From assembly GCA_019873655.1 (NCBI GenBank), contig JAIOAU010000023.1:1-41350 (forward strand): a DNA stretch of 41,350 nt, given 5' to 3'. This DNA is from Chloroflexota bacterium (GTDB taxonomy: Bacteria > Chloroflexota > Anaerolineae > Anaerolineales > Villigracilaceae). Position numbers and translations under genes: made by a program. The notes below the pieces were generated by a model. It ran no database searches and was not told the DNA's origin. It worked only from the letters and a program-made list of their open reading frames with translations. Of this stretch, positions 40,790 through 41,350 are shown one piece after another. Position 1 is the stretch's first letter. Each line of letters opens with the position of its first letter.

Positions 40790-41167
40790 ATGAACATTCC
40801 TTCCCATCTCAAATACACCAAAACCGATGAATGGTTCGACCCCGCCACCGGCAAGGCCGGGCTGACCGACTATGCCCAGTCGCAACTCTCGGACATCGTC
40901 TTTGTCGAGATCACCGTCGGCGCGGGCGATACGGTCGAGTTTGGCAAGGCGATTGCCTCGGTGGAATCGGTCAAGGCTGCAGCGGAATCCTACGCCCCGG
41001 TGAGCGGCAAGATCGTTGCCGTCAACGAAGGCCTGGCCAACGCTCCCGAAACCCTCAACAGCGACCCCTACGGCGCGGGCTGGCTGGTCCAAATCGAAGG
41101 CGGCGACCCCTCCGGCCTGATGGACGCCGCGGCCTACGAAAAGTATTGCGCAGAGCGCGCCCATTAA
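40790..41167 (+). CDS. gcvH: Glycine cleavage system H protein
   Basis: 125 residues. HLKYTKTDEWFDPATGKAGL leads to the lipoyl domain, with the lipoyl-lysine in ASVESVKAAAESYAPVSGKI. NSDPYGAGWLVQIE follows. GcvH carries the aminomethyl group between GcvP and GcvT and delivers one-carbon units to tetrahydrofolate. GAGGAGA precedes the ATG. It lies directly after the glycine riboswitch. gcvT and gcvP are not in the window. Confidence 0.97.
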   Translation: MNIPSHLKYTKTDEWFDPATGKAGLTDYAQSQLSDIVFVEITVGAGDTVEFGKAIASVESVKAAAESYAPVSGKIVAVNEGLANAPETLNSDPYGAGWLVQIEGGDPSGLMDAAAYEKYCAERAH

Positions 41168-41168
41168 T

Positions 41169-41239
41169 GCAGTCATTAGTCATTAGTAAATAGTAATCAG
41201 TGAGTGGGTGTCAGTCATAAGACTAATCACTGATAACTA
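41169..41239. repeat. AGTCATTAGT word quasi-palindrome after gcvH
   Basis: AGTCATTAGTCATTAGT opens the array. TAGTAATCAGTGA (41191-41203) pairs with TCACTGATAACTA (41227-41239) over 13 positions with one mismatch. There is no T run, so terminator activity is doubtful. Confidence 0.75.
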
Positions 41240-41287
41240 TGTAAAGTCTCATAAATTCGTACCTTTACAGTCTCATAAAATCATACC
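41240..41287. repeat. Two 24-bp direct repeats, possible transposon end
   Basis: Units 41240-41263 and 41264-41287 match at 20 of 24 positions and share AGTCTCATAAA. The first starts with TG. Back-to-back direct repeats starting with TG are typical of the transposase-binding ends of IS21 or Mu-like elements. The remaining 63 nt to the window edge hold no gene I can support. Confidence 0.55.
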
Positions 41288-41350
41288 CCTGACAAAGGGA
41301 TAGGGAGCGGCAATTGAAAAGGCTCTGGAGCAGGCAATTCAGCCAAAGCA

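Noticed and set aside
41169-41239. gcvH intrinsic terminator
   Set aside because: The stem has a mismatch and a long loop, and no T run follows. It is better explained as another word array.
41314-41350. TTG start with an upstream AGGGAG, beginning a gene at the window edge
   Set aside because: Only 12 codons are visible, with no recognisable motif and more than one possible frame.

Overview
The window looks like a chromosomal contig from a GC-rich, free-living bacterium. The best guess is Chloroflexota of the Anaerolineae type. This is an inference from protein style and gene content: two sugar or exopolysaccharide clusters, an AIM24/TIGR00266 protein, Tic20/DUF4870-like membrane proteins, a glycine riboswitch ahead of gcvH, and leaderless-looking promoters. 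No rRNA or other taxonomic marker is present. Almost every gene up to about 38.7 kb lies on the minus strand, in tightly overlapping operons. Both window ends look like mobile DNA: the first codons of an IS5-type transposase at the left, and a pair of 24-bp direct repeats resembling a transposon end at the right.

Layout. 1-8.2 kb (minus): an envelope-polysaccharide operon with a two-domain oxidoreductase, a heparinase II/III-like protein, a Nudix hydrolase, a GT4 glycosyltransferase, a small membrane protein and an M14 carboxypeptidase. 8.3-9.5 kb: surE between tRNA-Lys(UUU) and tRNA-Arg(GCG). 9.9-12.7 kb (plus): a C39-like/SH3 repeat protein and an adenosine deaminase family enzyme. 12.7-17.6 kb (minus): a second glycan cluster with two GT4 enzymes, a polytopic GT-C-like protein, an FkbM methyltransferase and an NTF2-like protein. 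17.7-21.3 kb: a molybdopterin oxidoreductase, an HtrA lipoprotein protease with a CbpA-like J protein, and a LOG family enzyme. 21.4-28 kb (minus): a PBP1-like protein with lost transpeptidase motifs, folP, an unknown small protein, an AIM24 protein, folK and homoserine dehydrogenase. 28.1-34.5 kb (minus): a dTDP-amino-sugar operon (rfbA, rfbB, rffA-like, a DegT-like protein, a methyltransferase, WbqC, GT2). 34.5-38.7 kb (minus): glpD, glpK, fmt. 38.8-40.3 kb (plus): three small membrane proteins. 40.4-41.2 kb: a tandem glycine riboswitch, a terminator and gcvH.

How the genes work together. The three sugar clusters together suggest a decorated cell surface: the rfb operon would make a dTDP-4-amino-4,6-dideoxyhexose, and the GT4/GT2 enzymes would build glycans. 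glpK and glpD feed glycerol into central metabolism. folP and folK supply folate, and fmt and gcvH use one-carbon folate units.

The most unusual thing in the window is a set of intergenic arrays, each built from its own short word and mostly quasi-palindromic. They lie at 5836-6103, 30048-30110, 36036-36194, 37707-37769, 40611-40694 and 41169-41239, with a heptamer array inside glpK at 37471-37498. Some supply the stop or start codons of neighbouring genes, and one makes up the P3 arm of the second glycine aptamer.
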